From: Wyeomyia smithii
Taxonomy: Eukaryota > Arthropoda > Insecta > Diptera > Culicidae
NCBI RefSeq assembly: GCF_029784165.1
Contig: NC_073696.1
Span: forward strand, 157,269,182 to 157,333,181
Length of the DNA stretch: 64,000 nt
Direction of reading: 5' to 3'
Below are positions 11,835-24,027 of the stretch, piece by piece. Position 1 is the first letter of the stretch, and every line of letters begins with the position of its first letter. The position numbers were made by a program, and so were the translations under genes. The notes under the pieces are model-generated. The model searched no databases, was not told where the DNA came from, and was given only the letters and a program-made list of their open reading frames with translations.

Positions 11835-12884
11835 AAACTTGTTCAGTATTTAACTGACAATATGTACATTTTTTTACATATGACACCAAGAACGCCAAGC
11901 CGTTCAAGGTTGTTTTTAAAGGTTTAACCAACGATCAAACCGTTATGTACAGAAGCCAAAAGTCGAGGATGTTGTCATTTCGATAAAACCAATCATTTCA
12001 AACGATTTGTCTTTTGACTTTGATCAAATCCTATGGCCGATTCGTCGTGCATTTGCAGACTTTAAACACATCGCAAGAAATCAATGAATCTGGAACGTTC
12101 GAATAGTACGATACCACATTTACATAAATTATGTTGAGGCTACATATAAAGATCAAAGTGAGTATAGTTTTAAATAGTCTTTGAATTTCTTTTCTTTCCA
12201 TAACTTTTGAGCCACATATAAAATTGTTATGAAGTTTGTTATTTGTGAGTTTGAGAGATGATCGTTCGTATATTCTGTTGGATAAATAAGTCATGGAATC
12301 TTCTAGATATAGAACTTTCGTTATTTTATCAAATAATAATCTAGCTGGCTCATAACACCCTATTGAATTTTACTGTAATCGAACTGTAACTTCGTTTGCA
12401 ATGTACTGAAATGTGAAAATCATGAAACTTCATTATCCCAAAAACTACACAACCGCAAATCGGTTCAATCAATATTATTATCGGATGAACGGGCTAGTTA
12501 AGGGTTAACTGATGAATTATGATTGAACACGTGGTTTCGAAGTTTGGCTGCCCCAAACGTTCCCATTTCATTTAATTATAATCGAACTTAAGCAATCGTT
12601 ATATATTAAAATGTTGATAAAACAATTAAAGTCTATTATCTCAAAGATTACATGACTTACTGGAACATAACTATTGTCATACGTGCGAGTCATCTCTCAA
12701 ACTTACAAACAACAAACTTAATAACAATTTGATATTTGGCTCAAAAGTTATGGAAAGAAAAGAAATTCAAAAACTATTTGAAACTTCACCTGCTTTGATC
12801 GATATTTGTGGCCTCAACACAATTTAAATGTGGTATCGTACTATTTGAACGTTCCAAATTAATTGATTTCTTGCGATGTGTTTA
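11835..12884. repeat. Repeat block: coding-like relic and family X body
   Basis: About 11,940-12,085 is shared with 17,460-17,600 and 34,604-34,745. In all three the minus-strand or mirrored frame reads KPKVEDVVISIK and later WPIR and FADFKHIARN, so it may be a relic of a transposon protein; the family is unknown. From 12,100 on there are two diverged copies of family X sequence (landmark TTATGGAAAGAAAAGAAATT in one orientation). Confidence 0.55.
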
Positions 12885-13390
12885 AAATAACACCCATATT
12901 GGGTGTTATTCTATCATTTTCGGCTGTTTCCCAGGAACCGGAAGTCGCCAACCTAGAATCCAAAATGGGGTCTGTGGTCGATTTCAGCTGCTGTGTATCA
13001 TTATAGATCCGGAGATACTCATGTTAGGCGGAAATCGGCCATATTTGGCTGTTTTCCAGAAACCAGAAGTTGCCATCCTACAATTCATAATGGTGTCTGA
13101 GGTCAACTTTTAGCTTCTTGCTACATTCTGGCTCCGGAGATACTCATATTGGGTGGTATTTGGTCACTTTCTGTCATCTGGGCGGAATTCTGATTCCGAA
13201 AACATTCATATTGAATGGTATATGGTCATTTCCGGCTGTTTTCCAGAAACCGGAAGTTGCCATCTTATAATTCAAAATGTTGTCTGAAGTCGATTTGTGG
13301 CTCCAGTGCATCATTACGATTCCGGATATACCCATATTGGGTGGTATTTGGTCGTTTGCCGCTGTTTTTCCGAAACCGGAAGTCGCCATT
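12885..13390 (+). repeat. Family A degenerate tandem array
   Basis: About four to five units of roughly 110-120 bp, each with CATATTGGGTGGTATTTGGTC, a GGCTGTTTTCCAGAAACCGG block, GAAGTCGCCAT and a TCATAATGGTGTCTGAGGTC block. The overlapping open frames here are by-products of the repetition. Other arrays: 16,150-16,660, 29,750-30,110 and 36,141-37,035. Confidence 0.8.
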
Positions 13391-13660
13391 TTGGATCACA
13401 TACCAAATTTGGTTGTATTTTCTACATTGGTCCTTGAGCTGTGCGAAATTTGTGTTTCATTTGTATGGGACTTCTCCTTTATAGAAAAGAGTGGGGTGTC
13501 AAACCATTATGCACATATTTGTTACTTCTAAAAACATTCACCTACCAAATTTGGTTCCATTTAGTTGGTTAGTTCTCGAGATGTGCAGAAATTTGTGTTT
13601 CATTTGTATGGTACCCCTCCCTTCCAAAATAAGGATGGGATTGTTTTTACAAATAATAAG
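13391..13660 (+). repeat. Family B degenerate tandem array
   Basis: Two to three units of about 120 bp with the landmarks CATTTGTATGG, CTCCCTT, AACCATTATGCACATATTTG, AAACATTCACCTACC and AAATTTGGTTCCATTTAGTT. Other arrays: 15,885-16,150, 29,490-29,750 and 38,079-38,640. It always adjoins family A or the GACA tail. Confidence 0.8.
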
Positions 13661-14526
13661 TTTGAATGAGAAAGGCTGGGCCTGACCACTTGGTGGATTA
13701 ATTTAAGATTTTTTTGCAAAAATCGACTCTCTGGGACTTAGTCGTTTTTCAATTGTGGAAGACGGAGTTTAAAATGTTTGAAATTTATCTTTTGAAATTG
13801 ATTACTAGACTCTCGAAATAGTCTGTATAATGATATTCACTATAACTAGCATCGATTACATCATGTTCCATTAGGGTGGTTCATTTATTCGGCATAGGGT
13901 GGTTCATAATATTGTGAAAAATGAGTATGGAATAAAAAAAAAGTATTTCGGTCCGTTTCATTAGTGTGACGTCTTCAACAAAGTTTTAGATGATAATTCG
14001 TTCTTACCAAAAAAAATACACTTAAAAAAATTATTTATTCAAAAAATAAAGTTAGAAGAAAAATAAAAAATTAATTATTCAACGGAGCTCATATTTTAAA
14101 AATCTGATTTTTTTAACACAACCTGCAACCTGCATTACCAAAACAATGAAATCTTCCAATCATTTAGAAATCATGAAAAAAAATTTATCATTTTTTGAAA
14201 AAAATAAAATTTTTTGGAAAAAATTTTTTTTTTCTCAATTATTTTATTTGAAGGCATTTTTTTGTTTTGGAAGGACAAAATATTATCTACAACTTTGCGA
14301 AGGCACTATACCGAAATCAAACAAACCATTTCGACAGTAAACATATTTTTAATTTCCAATAGAGCACTCTATGAGGAATTAAAAATATTTTTACAGTCGA
14401 AACGATTTATTTGATTGGCATAGTGGCATAGTTCTTCCAAAAAAAAATCTGTACCCTGTGAAAAAATTATAACTATTTTTCTGATTTCTCCATGACCGGT
14501 TTCGTTGTTTAGGTGATCATTCGTAG
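13661..14526 (-). repeat. Terminal consensus plus family C block
   Basis: 13,661-13,703 is the conserved end sequence GAATGAGAAAGGCTGGGCCT running to GGTGGATTAA, seen eight times in the window. Then follows a non-coding block (family C) that recurs at 15,040-15,840, 28,620-29,445 and partly 38,870-39,960, with landmarks ATGGAACATGATGTAATCGA (one strand) and AAACGGACCGAAATAC. It is A/T-rich with long A runs; small open frames are not conserved as proteins. Confidence 0.65.
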
Positions 14527-14773
14527 TTTTTGCCTTTCTCCTAGAAAGGTATAGCATTTACTTGCAAAACCGAAAGTATAAAAGTGCTCCAAAGGGCCAA
14601 ATGGCATATATCACACGACTCAGCTCGACGAGCTGAGCATTTTCTGTATGTATGTGTGTGTATGTGTGTGTGTATGTGTTCATGAAATAATAGCAAATGA
14701 ATGGTATAGTTGTCCTATAAGACCCTTTTAAATTTCATTGTAATCGGATTTTTAGTTTAGAGGTTATGTATCC
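14527..14773 (-). repeat. Family X terminus with 19-bp palindrome
   Basis: Reads TTTTTGCCTTTCTCCTAGAAAGG, then GTGCTCCAAAGGGCC, then the perfect palindrome CTCAGCTCGACGAGCTGAG (about 14,620-14,638), a (TGTA/TG)n stretch and family X body. The outermost CCTTTCT-x3-AGAAAGG is also self-complementary. Confidence 0.75.
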
Positions 14774-14830
14774 CTAATACTATCGGTTGTGTGGTTTCAG
14801 AGATAATGATGTTTCATGATTTTCACATTT
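14774..14830. repeat. 57-bp spacer of the giant inverted repeat
   Basis: Single-copy loop between the two arms. Its sequence (ggttgtgtggtttcagagat) is itself family X sequence, so the symmetry centre lies inside a repeat copy. Confidence 0.9.
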
Positions 14831-17709
14831 GGATACATAACCTCTAAACTAAAAATCCGATTACAATGAAATTTAATAGGGTCGTATAGGACAACTATAC
14901 CATTCATTTGCTATTATTTCATGAACACATACACACACACATACACACACATACATACAGAAAATACGTGTGATATATGCCATTTGGCCCTTTGGAGCAC
15001 TTTTATACTTTCGGTTTTGCAAGTAAATGCTATACCTTTCTAGGAGAAAGGCAAAAACTACGAATGATTACCTAAACAACGAAACCGGTCATGGAGAAAT
15101 CAGAAAAAAAGTTATAATTTTTCCACAGGGTACAGTTTTTTTTGGAAGAACTATGCCACTATGCCAATCAAATAAATCGTTTTGACTGTAAAAATATTTT
15201 TAATTCCTCATAGAGTGCTCTATTGGAAATTAAAAATATGTTTACTGTCGAAATGGTTTGTTTGATTTCGGTATAGTGTCTTCGCAAAGTTGTAGATAAT
15301 ATTTTGTCCTTCCAAAACAAAAAAATGCCTTCAAAAAAAATAATTGAGAAAAAAAATTTTTTTTCCAAAAAATATTTTATTTTCAAAAAATGATAAATTT
15401 TTTTTCATGATTTCTAAATGATTGGAAGATTTCATTGTTTTGGTAATCTTTTGCAGGTTGTGTTAAAAAAATCAGATTTTTAAAATATGAGCTCTGTTGA
15501 ATAATTAATTTTTTATTTTTTTTCTAACTTTATTTTTTGAATAAATAATTTTTTTAAGTGTATTTTTTTTGGTTCACACCAATGAAACGGACCGAAATAC
15601 TTTTTTTTTATTCCATACTCATTTTTCACAATATTATGAACCACCCTATGCCGAATAAATGAACCACCCTAATGGAACATGATGTAATCGATGCTAGTTA
15701 TAGTGAATATCATTATACAGACTATTTCGAGAGTCTAGTAATCAATTTCAAAAGATAAATTTCAAACATTTTAAACTCCGTCTTCCACAATTGAAAAACG
15801 ACTAAGTCCCAGAGAGTCGATTTTTGCAAAAAAATCTCAAATTAATCCACCTAGTGGTCAGGCCCAGCCTTTCTCATTCAAACTTATTATTTGTAAAAAC
15901 AATCCCATCCTTCTTTTGGAAGGGAGGGGTACCATACAAATGAAACACAAATTTCTGCACATCTCGAGAACTAACCAACTAAATGGAACCAAATTTGGTA
16001 GGTGAATGTTTTTAGAAGTAACAAATATGTGCATAATGGTTTGACACCCCACTCTTTTCTATAAAGGTGAAGTCCCATACAAATGAAACACAAATTTCGC
16101 ACAGCTCAAGGACCAATGTAGAAAATACAACCAAATTTGGTATGTGATCCAAAATGGCGACTTCCGGTTTCGGAAAAACAGCGGCAAACGACCAAATACC
16201 ACCCAATATGGGTATATCCGGAATCGTAATGATGCACTGGAGCCACAAATCGACTTCAGACAACATTTTGAATTATAAGATGGCAACTTCCGGTTTCTGG
16301 AAAACAGCCGGAAATGACCATATACCATTCAATATGAATGTTTTCGGAATCAAAATTCCGCCCAGATGACAGAAAGTGACCAAATACCACCCAATATGAG
16401 TATCTCCGGAGCCAGAATGTAGCAAGAAGCTAAAAGTTGACCTCAGACACCATTATGAATTGTAGGATGGCAACTTCTGGTTTCTGGAAAACAGCCAAAT
16501 ATGGCCGATTTCCGCCTAACATGAGTATCTCCGGATCTATAATGATACACAGCAACTGAAATCGACCACAGACCCCATTTTGGATTCTAGGTTGGCGACT
16601 TCCGGTTCCTGGGAAACAGCCGAAAATGATAGAATAACACCCAATATGGGTGTTATTTTAAACACATCGCAAGAAATCAATTAATTTGGAACGTTCAAAT
16701 AGTACGATACCACATTTAAATTGTGTTGAGGCCACAAATATCGATCAAAGCAGGTGGAGTTTCAAATAGTTTTTGAATTTCTTTTCTTTCCATAACTTTT
16801 GAGCCAAATATCAAATTGTTATTAAGTTTGTTGTTTGTAAGTTTGAGAGATGACTCGCACGTATGACAATAGTTATGTTCCAGTAAGTCATGTAATCTTT
16901 GAGATAATAGACTTTAATTGTTTTATCAACAATTTAATATATAACGATTGCTTAAGTTCGATTATAATTAAATGAAATGGGAACGTTTGGGGCAGCCAAA
17001 CTTCGAAACCACGTGTTCAATCATAATTCATCAGTTAACCCTTAACTAGCCCGTTCATCCGATAATAATATTGATTGAACCGATTTGCGGTTGTGTAGTT
17101 TTTGGGATAATGAAGTTTCATGATTTTCACATTTCAGTACATTGCAAACGAAGTTACAGTTCGATTACAGTAAAATTCAATAGGGTGTTATGAGCCAGCT
17201 AGATTATTATTTGATAAAATAACGAAAGTTCTATATCTAGAAGATTCCATGACTTATTTATCCAACAGAATATACGAACGATCATCTCTCAAACTCACAA
17301 ATAACAAACTTCATAACAATTTTATATGTGGCTCAAAAGTTATGGAAAGAAAAGAAATTCAAAGACTATTTAAAACTATACTCACTTTGATCTTTATATG
17401 TAGCCTCAACATAATTTATGTAAATGTGGTATCGTACTATTCGAACGTTCCAGATTCATTGATTTCTTGCGATGTGTTTAAAGTCTGCAAATGCACGACG
17501 AATCGGCCATAGGATTTGATCAAAGTCAAAAGACAAATCGTTTGAAATGATTGGTTTTATCGAAATGACAACATCCTCGACTTTTGGCTTCTGTACATAA
17601 CGGTTTGATCGTTGGTGAAACCTTTAAAAACAACCTTGAACGGCTTGGCGTTCTTGGTGTCTTATGTAAAAAAAATGTACATCTTGTCAGTTAAATACTG
17701 AACAAGTTT
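14831..17709 (-). repeat. Mirror of the family X/C/B/A block (right arm)
   Basis: In this order: family X end (to about 15,055, palindrome missing), family C (about 15,060-15,832), terminal consensus (15,833-15,882), family B (15,885-16,150), family A (16,150-16,660) and family X body to 17,709. The segment 14,845-16,506 is present a third time at 28,396-30,110 in the same orientation. Confidence 0.85.
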
Positions 17710-17877
17710 CCCGAACGCTAACCTTAAGAGAGGAGTGTAAAAAAACGCGTGCCTTGCTATTCGATAGTATAATTGGAACTAATTTTTTATTGAGATGAAA
17801 TCGATAAGTAATAGTAGTGGTGTTGGGAATATATAAAAATCTTGGCATGCTATCGGCAAAAGGCCTTTTCTCCCACA
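17710..17877 (-). repeat. BEL 3' LTR, inverted copy
   Basis: Reverse complement of 11,667-11,834 with single-base differences. No second LTR accompanies it, because this arm holds only the 3' half of the element. Confidence 0.8.
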
Positions 17878-17879
17878 AT

Positions 17880-18900
17880 GGGCCGCTAAGATGTATCGCG
17901 CCGACATAAGCCGCTCACCAAATTCCGCTAGGTAATTTCCTCTCCTAGTCTTCCTGGAACGTACTCGTCATGGTCCAAAGGTAGAATCCGAAGTTTTCTT
18001 ACATCACGCCGAACGACGCCTGTTGCGGTTTTCACCGATACCATCCTAGTTTGTCCGTCGGGTCCCGGGAATGCCTCTATGATGCGGCCTATAGGTCACT
18101 GCTTCGGTTTGTCGTACTATTTCGCAAGCAAGATGAACGCTCCTACAGGTATATTTCGACCGGATTGTTGCCACCTTGTCAGAAGCTGAAGAGACCGCAC
18201 GTATTCTGATTGCCATCTTGATCAAAATTCCTGTGATAAACGCTGAATATAGTTGCATCTGGACAACGAGTTGATCGGACGTTCTAACAAATTGAGCTCT
18301 GGAATTGTTGTGAGGTGTCGTCCGATCAAAAAATGAGCAGGTAAGAGCTTGCGGATCATGTACGTCATTGGAAATTGGGGTTATCGGACGCGAGTTCATT
18401 GTAGCCGCTACTTGAGCAAGAAAGGTTGACAATTCCTCATTGGTGCAAATTTGGTTACCTGCAGTCTTTTCCAGCAGCTGTTTCGCGGACTTAATTGCCG
18501 ATTCCCAAAGCCCACCGTGATGTGGTAAACGAGCTGGTATAAAGTGCCATTCAACTCCCTTATTCGCCAGAAAGTCACTCACTTGATGATTATGCTCAGC
18601 GGAATTGATGGGCCTATGAACATCACGAAAGTATTTTGATGCCGAGCGAAAGTTGGTTGCATTATCAGAAACCATTTTTGCAGGTAAGCCGTAACGGCAG
18701 GTGAATCGAGTAAATGCAGCTAGAAATGCGTCTGTACTTAGGCTGGAAACAGCTTCCAAATGCACGGCCTTCGTGGAAAAACAAATGAAAAGTGCGATGT
18801 ATCCTTTACTCGCTACTGCTCCGCGTACTCTGTGGCCCACAACGCTTATTGGACCCGCATAATCAACACCAGTAATCAAGAAGGGGGTGTGGTATGACAC
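17880..18900 (-). pseudogene. BEL integrase core, inverted copy
   Basis: Minus-strand frame of 284 codons (18,046-18,900) with all three catalytic acidic residues visible: DYAGP near residue 13, SDNATNF near 98 and GGLWES near 152. Unlike the left copy it has no frameshift in the core, because it keeps 4 bp lost there, and it keeps 33 bp near residue 260. The tail (17,880-18,045, RDVRKLR-like) is in another frame. It is still separated from the upstream domains by the same frameshift as the left copy, so no full polyprotein can be made. Confidence 0.85.
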
Positions 18901-19702
18901 GATCGGCTGGGAGCTGACCCATTAGTTGATAAGCTTGTGGAGGTTTAACTCGAGAGCAAGTTATGCATTGTCTGTAGACCTTGCGCGCTGCACTTGTTCC
19001 ATGTGTGATCCAGTATCTTCTGCGCGAGACTGCCAGTAACGTTTGTGGTCCGCAGTGATTATGCACAGTATGATACTGTTGCAGAACAAGAGCAGTAAGA
19101 ATACAATTGGATGGCAATACAATTTGATGTTTCGAATCATAGCACAGATTAGCTTGTTGGATCCTTTCGCCCACCCTGATGAGTTCGTCCAAAAATGGTC
19201 TGAGTTGGCGCAAGGAGCTATTTCGACTTAAATTCCTTTGTTGCTGTAAAGCATTGAATTCTTCGAAGTAGAATTGTTGCTGAATGTGTTTTATATAACT
19301 AATCAGAGCTCGATCAATTTCCCTTTGCGAAAGGATGGTTGACTCCATTGTTTCTACACGACGAAAACGAAGAATGCGAGCAGTGATACGAAGAAGTTTT
19401 TGTAGGTTTGGATAATATCTGTGCATCATGTTGTCCAGAAATGTGTTTTCATAGACAGCGACGCGTGACACTGCCAAATTCCTTTGTTCTCTATTAACCT
19501 GTTGCCTTTCAGTGTTGTTAAGCACAAGATTATTGTATTTCTGGTGTCCCAAGCGTTCGTTCCATGTCGGACCATTCCACCATAGAGAACAATCTTTCAG
19601 TTTCTCTGGCACTACACCGCGTGAAATTAAGTTAGCAGGATTCAGGTGCGTGTCTATATGACCCCAATTTATTGCTGGAAGATGGGTAACTATTTCCGCC
19701 AC
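18863..19702 (-). pseudogene. BEL RNase H end and integrase zinc domain, inverted copy
   Basis: A 279-codon frame nearly identical to 9,879-10,718; the few differences include Ser/Arg, Met/Ile and Gly/Glu. HHCC residues are present (HTVHNHCG, CITC). It overlaps the integrase frame by 38 bp because of the frameshift shared with the other copy. Confidence 0.85.
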
Positions 19703-20628
19703 GCGATTGGCAACGAAGGTTTTCCAACGCGATGCTCCTCCATTGATCCAAGCTAATGCAACTTGAGAGTCAGTCCAAGCACGTGTGGTTGATCGACGGC
19801 TGCTGTTACATTTTTTATTAAACGAGCTAGAATACGCATGGCTACTAGCTCTAGCCGAGGAAGTATTGTTCTCTTGTTTCCTATTGAAGCCAACTTTGAC
19901 TTGGCGCAGAGCAGATGCGAGGCGATAGTATCAAATCCGTTAATCGTTCGAACATAAACACAAGCTCCCATAGCTCGTTCGGAACCGTCACTGTAGCCGT
20001 ACAGAACCAGATGAGATGTACTCCGAGTGTCAACCACTCTCCGAGGAATCTGAAATGTATTAATGGACGACAGACTTTGGAGCAAATCATACCAGGCATT
20101 TACCAACTCACTGGGTGGAGAGGTATCCCAGGCCACCTTCAGTTTCCATAGTCGCTGCATAATAAACTTCGCCTTTATGATAATCGGTGTCAGAAGTCCT
20201 AGTGGGTCGAAGAGACTTGCAATTTGCGACAGTATTGAACGTTTCGTGGGCTGAAGGATCTGTATTGGGTGATAGCTAAAACGGAGCTCATCGCTGCACG
20301 GCTGCCAGTGCATTCCAAGGGTTTTAATTGTGTCGGATCCGTCGAGCTCGATTGGCACCTTCAATTCGATATCTGCCTTCGGCACACCTGTGAGAGCAGA
20401 TGCACAGTTTGAAGCCCATTTTCTTAAGTGAAAGCCTCCACTGCCAAAAAGTGAAGACAGTTGTGAACGCAGAATAATAGCTTCATCGAGAGTATCTGCT
20501 CTGGTAATAACGTCGTCGACATATATTCCCCTGACTGCCTTTTCTACAGTCTGCGGATATTTTACACGGTGCGATTCGAGTAGTTGTTGTACACATTTGG
20601 TGGCTAAGTATGAGGCACTCTTTGTTCC
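19703..20628 (-). pseudogene. BEL RT C-terminus and RNase H, inverted copy, truncated
   Basis: Covers RT from just before the YVDD region (the codons for VDDVI lie near 20,510) to the RNase H start, with the same frameshift at the LTLKLH end as the left copy. The frame 19,753-20,385 begins inside RT. The sequence is cut at 20,628, upstream of the RT palm motif A, so no catalytic unit remains. Confidence 0.85.
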
Positions 20629-21717
<1,089 letters not shown>

Positions 21718-21718
<1 letters not shown>

Positions 21719-21735
21719 GGCGCAGTCGACGGCAA
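21718..21735 (+). promoter_or_regulatory. Primer binding site
   Basis: TGGCGCAGTCGACGG directly follows the LTR. This is the TGGCGCAGTCG type known in the 17.6/297 group of errantiviruses, which use tRNA-Ser. Confidence 0.7.
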
Positions 21736-22142
21736 GTGCGTGGAAGTAGTGAAACGCTAAATTTCCTAAGTGCGAATTAAGGAAAAGACTTAGTGCGGAA
21801 AAAGCAGTGCTAAGTGAACCGGAAAAAATACAAGTCCAAGTGAAAATTAGGACTTAGTTAAACAAACCAAAAGTGACTATCAAGTGATATCGCAAATAGA
21901 AGCGGCACTTAGTGAAAATAAGCGCAGTTTTAACAAATAAAAAGCGCTTGGAAACAGAGCACCTCACGAAAGCCAAACCCGAGCAACATTCATCGAGAAT
22001 AACCGGATCATCGGCGAAGCCACTGGTGAGCGCATATCACTCAGTTTGCGTGATTCGGAGCGACGGAAGGACCCACACACATCTACCTACAACCTACCAG
22101 AGGACCATACTTGAGACTCCAGATGATGCTGAAAGCATTTCT

Positions 22143-22148
22143 GTAAGT
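22143..22148 (+). promoter_or_regulatory. Candidate splice donor in the leader
   Basis: TCTGTAAGTAA fits a strong 5' splice site. It follows an ATG pair at 22,123 and 22,126 in the leader. If joined to the acceptor at 26,003 it keeps phase with the env frame. Confidence 0.5.
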
Positions 22149-22351
22149 AAAACACTCTTAAACTAAATTCAATCGTCACTTTTCATCGAGACTAGTTGCC
22201 GATTGAATACCACATATCACAACGAAGTGTGTGAAACTCAAAATAAATTTGTGAAGCTAGTGCAAGTGTGAGCGCATATCTAACTTAAAACTGGTTCGCA
22301 TATTGTTTAGTTCCCATAACAAGTGAACAAACAAATCTCACTTCATTTAAA

Positions 22352-24016
22352 ATGGAGCGTGAACTTATGATCTCCCCAGACCTCATGCCAGCACCAGAAC
22401 TGGACGAGTTAGGAGACCATCAAAATGCACCACCACAGGTGCAACAACAAGAAATAACAGTGGAGCAATTGCTTCAACATATTAGAAACCTGACTGACAC
22501 CCAGCAGGATCTTGTTTCAACCATTAGGCAAATGAAAGCCAAAGCAGATGATCCATTCCTGCAATTTCAGACACCCGATCCGATTAAAAACTTACCAACT
22601 TTTAACGGTAATAAAAAAGAAACGAGTGCATGGCTCGAAGACGCTGAGAACACACTCGGTTTGTTCGAACGGTATCGTGGCCAGGCAGTATACTCTCAAC
22701 TCGTTAGAGCAGTTAAGAACAAAATCATAGGGGAGGCAAAGGAAATCCTGATTGCCGCGGGTAACCCTAACAATTGGATCGACATTAAAGATGTCATCCT
22801 AAATTCTTTTGGAGATAGACGTGATCTCACGTCTCATATCCAGTCGCTATTCTACATAAATCAGGGCAAGAAAAGTTTGCCAGAGTACTACAATAAAATC
22901 AAGACCATCGACACTGCCATTAAATCCACGGCAGCGACGATGGATGATTACAGACATTCAACAAAAGCAATTAACAACCTCGTTAGTCTTATGACGCTTA
23001 CCAGGTTTATTGATGGCTTAACAGATGACCTTTCAATGCACGTGAGAAGCTACAGGCCAGAATCTTTAGAGGAAGCCTACGCCATCACTACGCAGTATGC
23101 GAATGCAGCATACAGACGTACGCTAAATAAGAAGCCGACAATAGATAACATGGACAAACAAAGTTTTCATAATAGACAGGCGAAACAAAACAATTACAAC
23201 AACAACGGCAACTCGCTTAATGCGAAACCTGCCAACTCCAATTCCAACAACCCAAACCATTCAAAAACACATGGGTCGGGAAAATTTAAAACGAGAAGCT
23301 CACCATCGGACGATGACGTCTCCATGAGGACGGCGAAATCTCGTGTCGTGGTGAATAACCACGACAATAAAACAGAACGCGAAAGCAAACTTGAGGAAAA
23401 ACCTGACACCTCAAATCAGCTGGAGGAATCCGTTCTAGAGTCGGATGACGATGACTACTTCGTCGACGACGAGCCAAATTTTCAGGTGAGCGAAGCACTA
23501 AAAGCAAATAACAACAACTTCATACCCTTTATTACAATTCCAACGTCGAAAGGTGAAATGAAATTTTTGGTCGATACAGGTGCGAACAAAAACTATCTTT
23601 CACCAGACCACGTCAATATAGAAAACTGCAAAACCGAAACGGGAATTAAGGTGACGAACATAAAAGGAACCCACTCAATAAACAGATCGGCCTCTTTCGA
23701 CCCGTTTCAAATCAACAAGAAATTGAAGTTTTTCATCTTTAAATTTCACAACTTCTTTGATGGATTGATTGGTTATGAGTCGTTAAGAGACTTGAACGCT
23801 CAAATTGACATTCGCAAAAACACATTAAAAATCGGGAGAAAGACCATTCAGATGAAAAAGAGATTCCCAGATAATCACAGAATAAATATAACAGAACAGG
23901 AATTCCAATTTGTAAAGATTAAAAAAAAAAAGACGGAGATTTTCTCATTAAAGAAGAAAAGCACCACGAAAACTTCACCATATTACCAGGCCTCTATAAG
24001 AGTGAGAATAATTTAG
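22352..24016 (+). CDS. gag: Errantivirus Gag and aspartic protease
   Basis: A 554-codon frame starting with AAAATGG, a good initiation context. Residues ~60-280 are gag-like (TPDPIKNLPTFNGNKKETSA, then YYNKIKTIDTAIKSTAA), followed by an Asn-rich, acidic low-complexity linker (~290-395). No CCHC knuckle is present, as is usual for errantiviruses. A retroviral-type protease follows at ~395-480 with FLVDTGANKNYL (catalytic Asp near 408) and GLIGYESLRD. Similarity to pol continues in the -1 frame after an 11-A run at 23,921-23,931; the last ~30 codons of this frame are therefore probably out-of-frame sequence. The A run could be a slippage site or an indel. In a live element the product forms the particle and processes the polyprotein. 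Confidence 0.8.
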   Translation: MERELMISPDLMPAPELDELGDHQNAPPQVQQQEITVEQLLQHIRNLTDTQQDLVSTIRQMKAKADDPFLQFQTPDPIKNLPTFNGNKKETSAWLEDAENTLGLFERYRGQAVYSQLVRAVKNKIIGEAKEILIAAGNPNNWIDIKDVILNSFGDRRDLTSHIQSLFYINQGKKSLPEYYNKIKTIDTAIKSTAATMDDYRHSTKAINNLVSLMTLTRFIDGLTDDLSMHVRSYRPESLEEAYAITTQYANAAYRRTLNKKPTIDNMDKQSFHNRQAKQNNYNNNGNSLNAKPANSNSNNPNHSKTHGSGKFKTRSSPSDDDVSMRTAKSRVVVNNHDNKTERESKLEEKPDTSNQLEESVLESDDDDYFVDDEPNFQVSEALKANNNNFIPFITIPTSKGEMKFLVDTGANKNYLSPDHVNIENCKTETGIKVTNIKGTHSINRSASFDPFQINKKLKFFIFKFHNFFDGLIGYESLRDLNAQIDIRKNTLKIGRKTIQMKKRFPDNHRINITEQEFQFVKIKKKKTEIFSLKKKSTTKTSPYYQASIRVRII

Positions 24017-24027
24017 CCTTCATAGCA

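Larger units (their letters stand above)
8953..14773 (+). repeat. Giant inverted repeat, left arm (~5.82 kb)
   Basis: From GGAACAAAGAGTGCCTC at 8,953 to AGGTTATGTATCC at 14,773 the sequence is repeated, reverse-complemented, at 14,831-20,628. The arms agree at about 99% by eye over the coding part, with several indels: a 4-bp and a 33-bp segment absent here, and about 45 bp and about 20 bp absent from the other arm. It contains BEL pol from mid-RT to the 3' LTR plus non-coding repeat families. Confidence 0.95.
14831..20628 (-). repeat. Giant inverted repeat, right arm (~5.80 kb)
   Basis: Reverse complement of 8,953-14,773. The arm ends at GTTCC (20,628), where the left arm continues into the rest of BEL RT but the right side switches to repeat sequence. 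The net length difference from the left arm is 23 bp. It lacks about 45 bp around 15,573 and the 19-bp palindrome of family X near 14,968. Confidence 0.95.

Noticed and set aside
13174..13531. Overlapping frames of 70-90 codons on both strands (repeated at 16,012-16,369 and 29,616-29,932)
   Set aside because: They are within family A/B tandem arrays and repeat with the array; the reading follows the DNA repeat, not a protein.
8953..20628. The giant palindrome as a sequencing hairpin artefact
   Set aside because: The arms carry private indels (4, 33, about 45 and about 20 bp) and about 1% substitutions, more than expected from reading both strands of one molecule.
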